Assembly: GCA_029204225.1 (NCBI GenBank)
Contig: CM055107.1
Location: 5,526,900-5,590,899 of the forward strand
DNA length: 64,000 nt
Source of the DNA: Diphasiastrum complanatum
Lineage: Eukaryota > Streptophyta > Lycopodiopsida > Lycopodiales > Lycopodiaceae
Direction: 5' to 3'
In this document: positions 11,226 through 24,619 of the stretch, piece by piece
Position numbering within the stretch: the first letter of the stretch is position 1
How the letters are laid out: every line of letters begins with the position of its first letter
Program-made: the position numbers and the translations under genes
The notes under the pieces: generated by a model
The model's input: only the letters and a program-made list of their open reading frames with translations
The model's database searches: none
What the model was told of the DNA's origin: nothing

Positions 11226-12170
11226 AGCTAATATATTCCATAACTAATAGTGTGAGATCCCTTTTTGTGATTTTTCACGTTATTTTTCAAAACTTGTACT
11301 TGAAGAATATGTCTTCCATGTAATGAATGTTCATAATAAATTAGATTGATAATGGAAAAAACATGCATGGCAAAATGATGACATACTAGCCAAAACTTTA
11401 AGTGTTTGACTCACATAAAATGTATACAATCATACACATTAATACATCACATTAAACATTAAATTTAAATGGCATGCTATGGATTTTATTATGTTTATTA
11501 GCACATACCAAAAGTGTCAAATACATTTTGACTGATGTTTGAAGCATGGTATGCGCTCATGTAAAATCTTCAAGTTACAAAGGGTACATCTCATAAGAAT
11601 TATTGCCAAATATATGACTTTGAAGTCTTGTATTGGAGATTCTTGAAAACCTTTTAGCACATTGACTTGCTCAAAAAACTTTTATGAGGTGCCCTAAGGC
11701 CCAAAACACCTCATCAACTATTGAATGAGAAAAAAATTAAATATACAATAAAATAATTGAATGCCCCCTATGTTCATAAAAGGGTGTGTTCATCACTTTC
11801 AAGTACCAACTATACACATTTCATAAATCCAATATTCAAAGCCTTTTTGGCCACATTGGGATTTCTAGAGATAATATGCATATCATTTTTATAGTCTATG
11901 GTTGCTTTGAATTTACTTAGATTCTCCATGTGATTACAAACATTGATACTCTTAGTGTAATAACATGAATAACTTTAAAATGTTGCCAAAAGTTACAACA
12001 CTAGGGCAACCAACTAGCTTCTATTACCTATTTTGATAATTGGCACTTTAGTTAAGGAAATCCGTGAAACTATCTATAAAAATTCCCATGTTTCTATCTT
12101 CAATTTGGACGGCATTAGGAAATGGCCATTAGGAGGGCCATTACCATAAATAATCTGGGACCCGACAACG

Positions 12171-12300
<130 letters not shown>

Positions 12301-12772
12301 ATGCTTTATCAAGAAAACAATGTTTCTGAGATAGTTCTTCAACACACTATGTCAAGCAGATTCAATGTGATTTTACAGGGTTTTCCATAGGTTCCGTCTA
12401 TCACAGCATGAAAATCTGGGCAATGTTTTATTTGGAATTTGGCTCAACGAGTTAGTATTTTCTCTTGCAGACCTGTTTGAATTCCAACAAAGATTCAAAG
12501 ATAATATCAATATTTTGAGCACACTTATGACCATATTTTGAGTGTTGTTTGCTCAACCAGCTTCCGTAAATTTTTGAGCAGGTCCAGCATACAAATTCAA
12601 AAGGTTCTTAGAGATTCAAGAAGCACAAGTGAATTGTTTACCTGCAACACTAATAGAGATTTTTCAGGCCTAACAAATTTCACCACTTTGCATTTATCAT
12701 TTCAAGGCAATTCTAAGAAGAACAGAGCCACTTCGCAAATGATTGCCAGTTTGAGGAGTTGCACTTGGAGCC

Positions 12773-12776
<4 letters not shown>

Positions 12777-12848
<72 letters not shown>
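12777..12848 (+). repeat. (TC)36 microsatellite
   Basis: A 72-bp uninterrupted TC run lies about 480 bp after the previous one and in the same orientation. The sequence between the two runs shows no recognisable gene. Confidence 0.98.
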
Positions 12849-12852
<4 letters not shown>

Positions 12853-15800
12853 CGATTAAAAAAGAGCAAAAGACATGGGTCCTATATCAAGCAAAATAAT
12901 ATAGGGCCCAAAAGGGCCTTAAAGTCAGCCGAACGACAATTACATCATTATTATAGGTATAGATACACATAAAATTTGTTTGCACTAAATAGTTGTCATC
13001 ACAAGGCAAAATGCCCTTGGGCATGGAATCCAATACTTGGTAAAAGTTACAATGGCACGTATAAAGACTTTATGAACTTATAAAACAATTCGTGTTTAAG
13101 TTATTTTTTTCTCTTTGCATGGTTAACCATAGATTTAAGGACTATATAAAAAAAATACAATTGAAAGAGAACTATTTCTTAAAGCAGCTAATCTTGGTAG
13201 CCTCTTTAAAAATTTCTTGACTAAATGGAGTGATACAAGTTGAAGTAGTCAATACCAAGAGTCTTGTCCATCGCAGGCTCGAATCCCAACCGCTGCGTAG
13301 TGACATTGTAAGGAGCTTGCTCTGCTCTTGGCATTGCCCAGATGGTGTGGCCAGGCTGTATATATTGTGTATAATCCACTAGTGGCTTAACTCTGTATCC
13401 AAAAAACAAATACCAAGAGTCTTTGGAAATTTGAAATAAATACAAATACGTTAATCAATACCCTCGGAGGTCTCGTGAAAGGCCCTTTCTACAACAAATA
13501 AGTCAAGGAGAACGTAGTCCCGTCTTCCAAGACATTAAAACACTTATTCTTTTGTTTACTTTATTAGTGTAAACTGTTTTTACACTTACTTTTCAACGAA
13601 AGTCAATGTTGTGAAAATCGGCAGAGTATAAGAATGGAATTGACAAGTTTTCTCAAAAATCAATATCATAAAATATTTAACAATCTTTTATGGGAGGAAG
13701 GTAACTCTCCGAGACCATTCCGCCTGGGAAGGGCTTTCATGCTCGGGCGATAGATAAGTTATTTTAAATGCAAATTTTTTGCGGATAAATCAAAAAGAGG
13801 TTCCAGAGCACTGACAAAAGTGTTTAAATTTTTAGCATGCACCACTCAAATACATGTAAACTAAAAATAAAATAAAAAATTGGAGAAAGAAAAAGAAAAA
13901 AGAAAAGTTGCACGCATTCCGAATATGAAAGAAAAACAAAAATGAAAAAAAAAATATGATTTTAGTAAAGGGAAAATTGGCGATGAAATGCTAGGAAGTC
14001 ACGTTGCCCTTCTTCTTAGATATTGTCTTTTATCAGTGACGTGTCCACCGTTTTTGCACAAGTCATGTCGCCCTTCTTTCTAGATATTTTCTAGATATTT
14101 TGTTTACACGTGACCCCTATAACCATATGCCACGTAATCCATTTCAGATATTTCAAAAATTAGACTATAAAATATAAAATATAAAATATATAAATAATGT
14201 TTTATGTTTTATGTTTTATGAGCTCGAAAGTCGAGTCTTTTATCGATAAAAGAAATTTAGTTAGGGTCGTTCATGTATTATTTTATAATGTGGGTGTGCG
14301 TACATTTAATGGGAGACAACTTGACTTCCAAGGCCACGCTTGAAAGGGACTAAAGTGTAATGTGCTGGCTATCAATGCCATTTTGAAGTGTAATATAAAA
14401 GGCAGATATTATTGCACTTCAATTCAAAAGAGAGGGCTTTCTTAAATGCTTTGTAGAGAATACGTATATTACTCATTGATATAAATTTTTTATTGGGCAG
14501 ATTAGTGCTCGGGAAACCACTTTGAGTTATCTTAAAAAAAAACTGCATTTTATGGAACAACTCAGTTTTTTAAGACTTTTACTTATAAATGATATATATG
14601 CTTTGTATTAAAAATCGTCAGGCATTTTATGATGCCAATTTTCGAGAAAACTCTCCTGTTCCATTTCTATAGTTTGCCGATTTTCCCGAACACTGAGGCC
14701 ATGCTCTTTCTTTTTGTGTACTTGTTAAGCTACTAGTGGTCACAGTTATACACAACATATATACAGACGATGTTCTTAAAATACCTACGTCTACCAGTGT
14801 AAGCTTTTTAAATTTAAAGACGACTTAATACATCGTCTATCAAGTTACGGTAGTGTAAGTCTCTTCCGCGTCATTAAGATGAACCTGCTAGATGCCCATA
14901 ACGACTAGTGCCTCTTTGAATGACTAGAGTTACAAATTTACTATAGAATTAACCGGGCATATGACAATGTGTTTAGAAAAGTCGACAAAGTATAAGAAGG
15001 AAATCGGCATCTTTCTTCAAAAATCAATTTCAAAATTTTTACAAGAAATTGACTTTTAAAGAAATGACAAAGTTTTTTAAATGTAGGTTCATTCTTTTTA
15101 TATGGAGTATATAGTAAAGTAGGTACGTCCTTTTGAAACTTAGGTTACATAAAATTTTTTGAGTTAATAAAATAATTAATTAATATAAATTTCCAGTATT
15201 TTGTCGTCAAAAAATCTAACATGCATTATTTAGAAGGCAAAAAATTTCAAAAATAGACAATATCTAAAACCTTACAAAATTGGAGGGAAACCTCAAAAAG
15301 GTATCCCGAACATTGATATTATGATGACCTTACCTCGGAGTTACAAGGCCAAACCTTTAATCCCTTATCTAGCATGCAATCCTTTCATTGCAACTTGAAT
15401 GGTTAACTTTTCTAAAAGCATAATCAACTTTATAAAAATGAAACATTGGGTTGTAGGGGTGATTCCCATCCTACTTTCTTTAAGAGATTTAAAAAACAAG
15501 CAAAATAAAATTCCAACTATCCGTTACATATAGGTAGTAGCTCCAAAAGGAAAAAAACATGCACGTGACAGTTTATGGTTTGACCAAGAAACACTTTATT
15601 GTAGACCATAGCACGGGCTTAGAAACTACTGTCATCCAAACCATCCATTTCCAAATTGCTATGTCATATATCATTCATCCGATAGCTAGCCATCTCCATG
15701 TAGCATACTTTGTCACTCCTGTAGCTCAGTGTGCTAGCACAGGCCTCGCCTCCTCATGAATGATACATAGTACATAATTCGCATCTGAACTTTGCTTGTA

Positions 15801-16216
15801 AAAACCCAAGTTCCAACCTTACAACATTTTAATGAAGTGCATAAAATACTAAATTAAGACATGTTATTCCCCCCAAAAAAATGCTTATCCTCAAAATGAC
15901 ATTCAAAAAGTGATTGCAAGCCATTATGGATTCACAATGGCCCATGTGAAAATTCACTCAAAACCATAGTACCATCCCATTTCGACTTCCCTTTAACTTT
16001 TGATACCTTATTGAGCTCGCCAAAATTCTCGAGCAAATATTTCTCTAACAACATGTTACCTCACCAAGATTCTAGAGCAAGTATTTCTCTAAGTGAAATG
16101 AACTCTCGACAACATGTTACATAGTACGTAATGATCACATGTGGCTCTTTTTGGCCACATATTCCTTAAAAAGCACAATTTGCAGAAACTAATGATGCCA
16201 TGAGAAAGGAGAAAAA
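12849..16216. other. Long non-coding stretch, no gene recognised
   Basis: Only short random frames occur. Small local features are AAAATAT/TTTTATG short repeats at about 14166-14220 that could pair with each other, and a direct repeat of TCTAGAGCAA/CTCGAGCAA-ATATTTCTCTAA units at about 16020-16130. I see no LTR border or domain. Confidence 0.4.
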
Positions 16217-16430
16217 GTATGATAGATATGCTTTTAGAGAAATTTCATTTTATAATGGTTGTCACAAGAAAAATCTAATGCCCTCAAGTGTATGATAAAT
16301 CTGCTTTTAGAGAGATTTCATTTTATAATGGTTGTCACAAGAAAAATCTAATGCCCTCAAGTGTATGATAAATCTGCTTTTAGAGAGATTTCATTTTATA
16401 ATGGTTGTCAGAAGAAAAATCTAATGCCCT
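16217..16430 (+). repeat. Tandem array, 73-bp unit, about 2.9 copies
   Basis: Units begin at 16217, 16290 and 16363 with GTATGATARATMTGC and run to AATCTAATGCCCT. Copies two and three are nearly identical (one CACAAG/CAGAAG difference), so the array is young compared with the surrounding decay. It ends about 610 bp before the EXORDIUM-like coding start. Confidence 0.95.
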
Positions 16431-16552
16431 TATTATGTGAAAGTAGCTCAAGGTGATGACATTCTAGAAGCCCAATAGAGAGGCATTTGACTCCTTGTCC
16501 AGGAAAATGCCATCTGCCCTACTCCTTCCCTTTCATAATGCTCAAGATGTCA

Positions 16553-16559
16553 TATAAAA
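16553..16559 (+). promoter_or_regulatory. Possible TATA box of the EXORDIUM-like gene
   Basis: The sequence TATAAAA sits about 500 bp upstream of the first in-frame ATG and is followed at about 16680-16750 by a pyrimidine-rich tract that would suit a plant 5' leader. No transcript evidence is available; AT-rich DNA yields such matches by chance. Confidence 0.3.
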
Positions 16560-17038
16560 TGCTTAATACATCGAGTTAAAAAATTGGGTTGAGAACTATT
16601 ACTTTTTGAGAGCACTTTCATGTCTAGGATCAAGTTTTTTGGTAATTTGCTTCGTATCTTCTGAATATTCATTAGTGTGCTTTGTCTCTGTCCCTCTTTC
16701 TAGTCCTTCTTCGGGTTTTTCTCTTGGAATTTTGTTCTTACCTTTCAGATATCTTTAGTCTCGAGCTCAATTTGGGTCAAGGCCTCTGCTGCTCTCGTTC
16801 ATCATCGTCTCCTGCGTTTTAGTATTTAGTTTCCAAGCTCAATGATTCAGCAAACCATCTATCTTCTAGCTTGCAGTTCTTAGTTCAGCTTTGAAAGTCC
16901 AAGGTTTACAGTATCCGGATTTCTGTTGTTGTCACAGCCAGTGCTCTCATTTTAAGCTGCAATATCCAGCTGGATCGTTGAATTCTGGAAAAGAAATAGA
17001 TCTTGAAGCAGATTCTGTTAGTCTTAGAATAAGAACCT

Positions 17039-18108
17039 GTGCTGAAAATGCTCATGGGGAAGACATGGTTTTCCGGAGTGAATGGATTGAATCTGCTAGG
17101 CATTGCAATGACATTATATTTGTGCTTATTGGGGATGGAATTCAGTAGAGCAGATCTTGTTCCTGTGGAACCACTCATCCTCCCATACCACAACGGCCCA
17201 GTTCTCTCCAGCGCTACGCCAATCAAGCTCTACCTTGTGTTCTATGGTTCTTTCTCCAGCTCCGACAAGTCCACCATCACTAGGGAGTTTCTGGCATCCT
17301 TCATGGCTCCCTCTGATCCCAGAGGCACGCCCACCGTCGCCAAATGGTGGTCAATCACCAAAGACTACGTCGATCTTCACGGAGCCCAAGTATTTCAGAG
17401 TATAGAGCTCAGTGGAGAGACCACAGATGCCTGCTACAGTCGGGAAAGAATCTACAGAAAAATGATATCAGCTCTTTGGTTATTAATTCTCTCAAGATCT
17501 TTCCAAAAGATCCCAAAGCAATTTATCTCGTTCTGACTGCAGCTAATGTGTCTGTCGATGGGTTTTGTCGAAGTACCTGCGGAGATCATTTCTACACTTA
17601 TCCAAGCTTTCACTCAGCTGGACAAATGCTCCCCTACGCGTGGGTTGGCAATTCTGAGACTCAGTGCACTGGATTTTGCGCATGGCCTTACGCAAAGCCT
17701 GATTTCGGTCCCAACACAGAGCCACTGCTGGCGCCCAATGGAGTTGGTGTAGATGGAATGATCATTACCATTGCCAAGGTTTTGGCAGGTGCAGCTACAA
17801 ATCCCTACGGAAATGCTTACTACCAGGGCGATGCTTCTGCTGCACTGGAGGCAGCAGGCGCTTGCTCCAGAAGCTACAGCCCGGGGGCATATCCAGGTTA
17901 CCCTGGGGATCTTCTAAAAGATGTCAAAACTGGAGCTAGCTATAATGTGGGAGGAGTTATGGAACGCAAATTCCTAGTTCCGTGGATGTGGAATCCGATA
18001 ACACTTGCCTGCGCTGGGCAACCACAAAGAAAACATCTATTTTCCCATCCTATTATGCATAAATTGGGAGGCTTGAACAGGAGCCTGCGTCAGGCCGCCT
18101 TATGTTGA
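17039..18108 (+). pseudogene. EXORDIUM-like (PHI-1 family) secreted protein gene, frameshifted
   Basis: EXORDIUM/phosphate-induced proteins are secreted apoplastic plant proteins linked to brassinosteroid-promoted growth; their biochemical activity is unknown. The N-terminus has a hydrophobic signal segment (LLGIAMTLYLCLLG) before the mature start ADLVPVEP; ATGs at 17039, 17048 and 17054 are all possible. Family blocks follow: KLYLVFYGSFSSSDKSTI, then KWWSITKDY. After GETTDACYS near 17440 the frame shifts by one missing base and continues from GKNLQKND as a normal family C-terminus: VDGFCRSTCGDHF, LPYAWVGNSETQC, GAATNPYGNAYYQGD, GAYPGYPG and GASYNVGGV. The combined length, about 350 codons, exceeds the usual 300-330, partly because the C-terminus runs on about 25 residues after ACAGQ. 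No intron is seen, as expected. A recent pseudogene or a sequencing error both fit. Confidence 0.88.
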
Positions 18109-18985
18109 TCATTGCTATAGAAACTAGATAGTGAATACTCTATACTGAAAGTCTAATCAAATTTGTTATAGACAAAAGCCATGGTACTGGTAAAGAGATA
18201 TAGTGGAGACTGGAGTGGTCACTTTTGTGATCTAAGATCAATATCAGAGAGTCTAGCACTCTATAGGCCAGACTCAACAGTGTTTTTAATAACAGTGTTT
18301 TTAACTTTTTAGCCATACTGGTGATAAAGGGACAACTCATACGTTTACAGGCGAGCAAGCCGGTCATGTGATAATTTGTGAACTAAGTTCTTTAGCGCAT
18401 AAAATATGAATGCGCCTTAACATCAGATGACGAACAGAAACGTTGCACCTAACGTTTGGTTGATGAAATGATTACTGTACTATATGTAGACTAAGTACTG
18501 AACTGTCAGATTTGTCATTACTGTTCCCTTGATCAGTGAATTCTGTGTGTATGGAATCTTGTAAATTGTTCCCTGCGTATAAATCTGGCATACGAAGTTT
18601 TTCAAGAAAGAATAGCATATGTAAGCGGTAACAAGTTGTGTCCTCGCTCTAAGCGCGTGTAGCTCCTTTGCTATTGCTTCCGGCAATCTGATAGCTGAAG
18701 ACGGCTAGAAGTACTGAAGATCGGCGAGCCAACGCATTAATTGAAAACCAGTACTCTCCAAGAAAGTTAATTCAGTAGAACTAAGCGTTGTCCATTACAT
18801 CGCATTAAAGCATTGTCTATTACGGCGGATTAAAAAAGTATAAGGTTGCTCGTGAATTTAAACTAGAGAAGTGGGTCCTTTCAAGAACGTGGTGGGACTG
18901 GTTCGCTGATTTCCCCGAGTCAGCAAATTGTCTCAGATCTATTGAACTGAAAGTTTTACAAAGTCTCAAAGTTTCCCTCGATTCA
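18109..18985. other. 3' flank of the EXORDIUM-like gene, no feature
   Basis: No domain or repeat border is seen. The copia remnant on the other strand begins at its far end. Confidence 0.4.
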
Positions 18986-19810
18986 AACTTAGTGAAGCAT
19001 GATTTTCGACAGTCAGTAGTTCTGCAGTAAATCAGATTTGCTTCCTCTTGTTCCATTTTGTCTCTGAGAAAGTGATAAGAAATTTCATCGTGTTTAGAGC
19101 GAGAGTGTAACACAGGCTTTCTGGCCAAAGCAATAGATCTCTGACAGGGGGCCCACTGCTGCAAACACCTCAATATAATCTAACCCACCCAGTTTGTTGT
19201 GTGAATAAGTTTGCAAACAAGTGAGGCTTTGAATCTTTCCAATGACACCATTTACATTGTTTTTCAACCTAAAGATCGACTTGCATTTCAATATGGAATG
19301 ATCTTGGGGCAACTGAACCCTGAGTTCAAGTATTATTAGCTTAAAGAGAATCAAGTTTCCCTTGTACAACAAAGCTCAGTTGTTTGGTTTCAGGACCTTC
19401 AAGGTCTTTCGGAAGTTTCTGGGGTTCTAGATCCTTGGTTATATATAGTATCTGCGTGCGAAACATTGGCGGCAATTCTGAGTTATGAAGAGGGGTGTTT
19501 GATTTATCTGGCTTCCCAAGGAGATGGAACTTCTACTAGCTCATCATGTTCATTTGTTAGTTCTGCAGCAAGCTTGGACCATTCAAAGACTGGCTTGTTT
19601 TGTATAGATTTATCATTGGAATCATATGAATCCAGATACAGGTCAGCAGAATTTGCATTTTCAGGGATGATCCCAAAGCTATTCTCGTCAAATAGAACAT
19701 CTCGTCTGATCGTTGTTCTAGGATTAGTTTCTTCATCGCGATAGGCTCTAGAACATTAGAGAAGAATACATTGTTAATAGAAACAATACTTACCCTTGTA
19801 ATGTTCACAA
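18986..19810 (-). pseudogene. Ty1/copia Pol remnant with internal deletion
   Basis: Read on the minus strand, the integrase-RT linker comes first (NSADLYLDSYDSND, then VPSPWEAR near 19510), then the RT start (IFRLKNNVNGVIGK near 19255; LDYIEVFAAVGPLSE near 19155). This joins directly to the far end of RNase H (SIALARKPVLHSRSKH, YHFLRDK, about 19140-19070). The whole RT core with its YVDD motif and most of RNase H are therefore missing. Frames are shifted and stops are present. Confidence 0.72.
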
Positions 19811-20069
19811 AGAAACTATCTGGGCAAAAGTGCGCAAGACAAACAAGACCAAGACAATGAGACAGAGTCGCAACGATGCCTCACATTTCTCATAACGGTA
19901 TTTTATGCTTACAACCTTCATGCCCAGAAGGCACCACAGTCTAACAAACCTTCACGGACAGTTAGCTACCGTCTAGGTACTTGTTCGGCTGCTTAATTCC
20001 AACGCTCCAACAGAATTCAACCATTTGCCAAAATCATGTTTTTCTTTGCTTAAAGGTTTGGTAGGCATA

Positions 20070-22600
20070 TCAGCTATAACATACAATTTGTCCTACAATC
20101 CTTGATTCTATCAGCCCTTTCCCAACAATTTCTCTTATAAAATGATATCTGATTGATATCTGCTTAGTCCTACGATGCACATTATTTGCTAAGGCTAGGC
20201 TTCCCTGGATATCCCCATTGATGTTACACATGTGATTGGGTGCTGTAGGTCTTCCATAGATTGTTGGGTGCTGCAGGTCTTCCATTACTTGTTTGAGCGA
20301 GAGGCCCTCTCATATTGCCAAGGACAAAGCCATGTATTCGGCCTCAGTGTGGGCGACAGAGCATTTGTACTTTGCCTTACTTCCCCATGCTGTTGCTATC
20401 CAATTGAGCAAGAATACAAATCCTGCACTTGATCTCCTCGTTTCCAGATCAACGCCTCTGAGTACCCACTCAAATCTATTTCAGTGCTTGAGGCTTTGCA
20501 GACCAAGACCAGTCCATGATTGATTGTGCCTTTGAGGTATTTTAGCACCCTCTTTAAATTCTTCCAAAGCATAGTCATTAACATAAGCAGTGTCAGGCCT
20601 TGTTACCAACAATCTGCTCATTAACCTGCCCAACAATTTTCTATAAATCTTCAGGCTCAGTTCTCCTTCAATTCCCTTGCATTGTCCTCAGTCTTTCTTT
20701 CCTTCCATAGTTATACCAACCACCTTATAGTCTTTCATTCTATATCTTCCGAGAAAGTATTCAATAAACATCATTTAATTCATGTAGAATGTCTCCATTC
20801 CCTCCTTATCTTCATTCAACATATTTGCTGAAGTCATCTATGTATAGAGCTATTAGGAGTGTACCTCTCTACTCTGTTTTAGCATAGAAGCTTGCATCTA
20901 GTGTATTTATTTTCTACAAAGTACTAGCCAATTTTGCAATAGCAACACCTTGAAGGATTTTTACAGTTTGCAAGCTTTGGATTCATTTTGGATGAAGCCC
21001 TCCAGCTACTTCATGCAAATATCTTCCTTTAATTTGCCATTCAAGAAGGCGATCATAACATCCATCTCAAGCAACAATAAAACATGGGCCATTACTATGC
21101 CAATAAGAGCTCAAATGGATGAAAATGGGACAATGGATGCATAGGGTATTCATGTAGATAATTCCTTGGTCTTCCAGTGTCCACGCATTGTTCTCCCTCA
21201 CTGATTTGTACTCTTTAGTCATGGTCTTTTGAATTTCACACATCCGAGGCCTCTTTCACACTTCATGGCTCCTCGTCTTTTGATGTAGCATGAGCAATCT
21301 AGCTATAGTCTCTAAAGTTTCTAGGGTAGGTGCCTTTCCTTCACAAACTTTCTTAAGGTTATTGTGTCCTCTATGTACCTCAAGTTGTCTGCTTCAATTT
21401 CTTCATTGTCCTCTTGCATGTCTTGGCCTGGACCCTTTGTCTTTCTAATCAATTCATTCATGTTCGTATAGAATCAATTGTTTTCCCTTAGGAGCTCCCA
21501 TTGGGTTGAGTGTCTCCTCATATGTTTCATCACCTATTTATAAAAAAACCATGTTCTTGTTGTTGATGATTTTTCTTTATATGGTATCATAGAGTTTGTA
21601 TCCTTTGTCATTCCTTGCCTTTTGGGTTGCGCTTTTGTTAGGATGTGAGCAAAGCATCTACTCTCAAACAATAAGAAAATACCCTACGTCTGAGTGCACT
21701 CCCGACCAAGATCCCTTAAGAGCCATATCTTTTAGTGCCCTTGTAGGACACCTATTGGTTATGTGATTGGCTATCAAAGCGGCTATCCTCCGATTATTTC
21801 TTTTTGCAATGTCGTTTTAATTTGTTCTCGTTTGTGTGGTACACTTAGTTCTTTTCCTATTATTTAAATGATAATTTCTAAAATTTTTGGAGGTGTATTC
21901 TCCTCCTTTGTTACTCATATGTTTCTTTATATGCTTTATTGTTTGTATTTCAACTAATACCTTAAAATGTTTGAACATTTCTAGACACTCATTCCTTCAT
22001 CTCATTAAGTATGTAGCAGTCTTTTTCGAGAAGTTGTCAATGAATGTTATGAAGTACCTCACCCCTACCATGCCTGTCATTTGCATAGTCACAAATTTTT
22101 TGTGTGAATTACTTGTAGAATTCATACTAACCATATGTCGAGTTTCAATTGGAAGTTTGTGTATCTTTCCAATTAGACCACCCGTATATCTGCCAACCTT
22201 CTAGAAAACACATTTCTCCATGTCTATCACTATCCCTTTGTCAACCATTTTCTATAGAGCATTGGTGTTGAAATGCCCCAATCTTTCATGTCATATTTGG
22301 CCCTTCCTTTCACTAGAGGTCATGGCTTTGCCATCAATATTTTATCTTGAACAATATCGTTGACCATGAATAGATCTCCTACCCTTTGGTTTACTTTAGT
22401 GATTTTGTAACATGTCTCGTACAACACAACTTCCATGTCGACATTTGTGATCTTTTTTACAAATATTAGATTAGTGCAAAGTGATATATATAACATTGTC
22501 TAGTTTGATAATTTCTTCCATCACATTTGTAAAGCTATAATCCTGAACTTCACGAGTTGAGGGGATTCTTTCGTTAGTAGAAGATGATTCTACGTCATAA
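20070..22600 (-). pseudogene. Ty1/copia Pol remnant (integrase to RNase H)
   Basis: On the minus strand, descending: a pre-integrase block (MEVVLYETCYKITK near 22430; KYDMKDWGIST near 22290), the integrase core start (RYFITFIDNFSKKT near 22050), GGEYTS-like sequence near 21890, the integrase C-terminal block (KARNDKGYKLYDTI near 21610), and RNase H (LKRVLKYLKGTINHG near 20550, the region from DLSGYS to WKRGDQ near 20450, and QGSLALANNVHRRTKQ near 20210). The RT part between about 20600 and 21500 is hardly readable. Stops are frequent throughout. It is an older copy than the one at 58.9-64 kb. Confidence 0.7.
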
Positions 22601-22779
22601 GATTCAAAATAATTAATTCAAACGTCCTCTTTCTCTAGGGTCGATATACCATAAGATGAGTCATCTGCAACAAAACTTGTATCAGAGGTTGGTGTTTTCA
22701 CCTTCATGCTTGTCAGCTTCCCAAGAGACTACATGTTCTGTTTTTTGTTTCTTTCCATCTTTACAAATTGGAAACCAAA

Positions 22780-22899
22780 GTTTCTTCTTCTTCTAGTGAA
22801 CAACAACATTATCTTGCTATAACCATGGTCTTCCAATTAGCACATAATAAGTTGGATCACCCATTGTTTTGATTACTAGAAAATTCATAAGAAATAGTT
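22780..22899 (-). pseudogene. Ty3/gypsy protease C-terminal fragment
   Basis: The minus strand reads FLVIKTMGDPTYYVLIGRPW at about 22880-22820 and then a stop. YVLIGRPWL is the flap-distal protease block of plant gypsy elements. The fragment stops where the solo-LTR-like element begins, so it was probably its insertion target or was truncated by it. Confidence 0.5.
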
Positions 22900-23617
<718 letters not shown>

Positions 23618-24615
23618 AGAAGTGCTCATCAGTTTCCACTACATTTTCTTCATTATACCATCAAGTAGAGGATCCAGATGGACCCCATTGGTGGATTCTC
23701 AGCCAGCTCTCACCAATTTTTATAGTAAATTCAAAAATAGTTTGGATCATAATATGTTATCAAAAGTTACAAAGAATTATCAAGTGTTAAATCTTATATT
23801 TAAAATACGACAACTTAGAAAATTTTCCAACTTCGCTACCATAATTGTGCATATGAAAATATGGGCAATAACATAATGGCTCCGCAATATAAAATTTGCA
23901 TTCATATCTATATTTGAGACAATCCATTTACAAGCAGTACTACAATTGTATAGAAATTTGCCTAGTTGATCTTGAAAATAATCATGCAAAATAGAGAAGA
24001 GCAATAGAAGAAAATACAAAAAGTGGTATTGGATGTCCAATAGTGTTTGATGTGTCTACAAACTACGATCTATGGCAAAGGGCCATCTAAAGAGGAGTAT
24101 AAGCTCTGCTATGATCAAAATCTTGAAGACATGCACAAAGAATTGGATAATAGAGGCATTTATTCCATTGACTAGTTAAATTCATTCAACCCCAAATACC
24201 CATAATTCTATGCGTAGATCAATGACGAGCAAGAGGAAGAGATCGACTAAGAGCTTGTAGAGAAAACATGGCAAGGAGCTGCAACTACTGGCGATGAGAC
24301 CGACAACGACGACAACGAGGAATTAGGAATTAGAAGAGAAGATGTCTTCTTTTATGATGAAAATTAAGCCCGCATGATGTAAAGAGTGTTTCAAAATTAT
24401 TTTTTTGTATCAATCTACTATACATATGCAATGCTTCTTAAGTATAGGAGCAATTTTAGTATCTTAGATACTTGATAGCAAAAATAGGGAGTAATTTTGA
24501 TGAATGCTCACCTTTCTCCAATATGTTGATCTCTGAAACAAAGAATGAGTCCTCGCGGGCGCTCCGCAAATGAGCACCTACAAGTGCCAAAGAAAATCTA
24601 AATCCGAGTATTAGC
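23618..24615 (+). other. Degraded coding-like DNA with an acidic tail
   Basis: At about 24220-24366 one frame reads as an acidic C-terminus (QGAATTGDETDNDDNEELG, ending at a TAA after FFYDEN), preceded by a frame with LEDMHKELDNRG near 24122 and stops. I do not recognise the protein; such acidic tails occur in plant DNA-transposon proteins, and a possible CACTA end follows at 25215. The rest of the stretch shows nothing. Confidence 0.25.
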
Positions 24616-24619
24616 GTTG

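Larger units (their letters stand above)
10520..11860 (+). repeat. tRNA-Trp-bearing repeat block, + copy
   Basis: The block is homologous to the reverse complement of about 34200-35710. Landmarks conserved in order are the stretch before the tRNA (AAAGGATCAAGTCA), the tRNA, a GTTCCATGGTRATT stretch about 110 bp after it, TACCCATAAGA near 11071, ATGCATGAATCYTATA near 11150 and TTCATAAAAGGGTGTG near 11772. Identity is patchy, with indels, so the duplication is old. Apart from the tRNA no gene is seen. Borders are approximate. Confidence 0.65.

Noticed and set aside
13221..13445. Possible tRNA or SINE B-box (GGCTCGAATCCC near 13276)
   Set aside because: No cloverleaf can be folded around it and no A box at the right distance is seen.
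15716..15760. TGTAGCTCAGTGTGCTAGCAC, resembling a tRNA D arm
   Set aside because: No anticodon or T arm follows; it is an isolated match within non-coding DNA.
16891..17148. Upstream frame overlapping the EXORDIUM-like start as a separate gene or uORF
   Set aside because: It has no domain and overlaps the leader and signal-peptide region in another frame; it is most likely a shadow.
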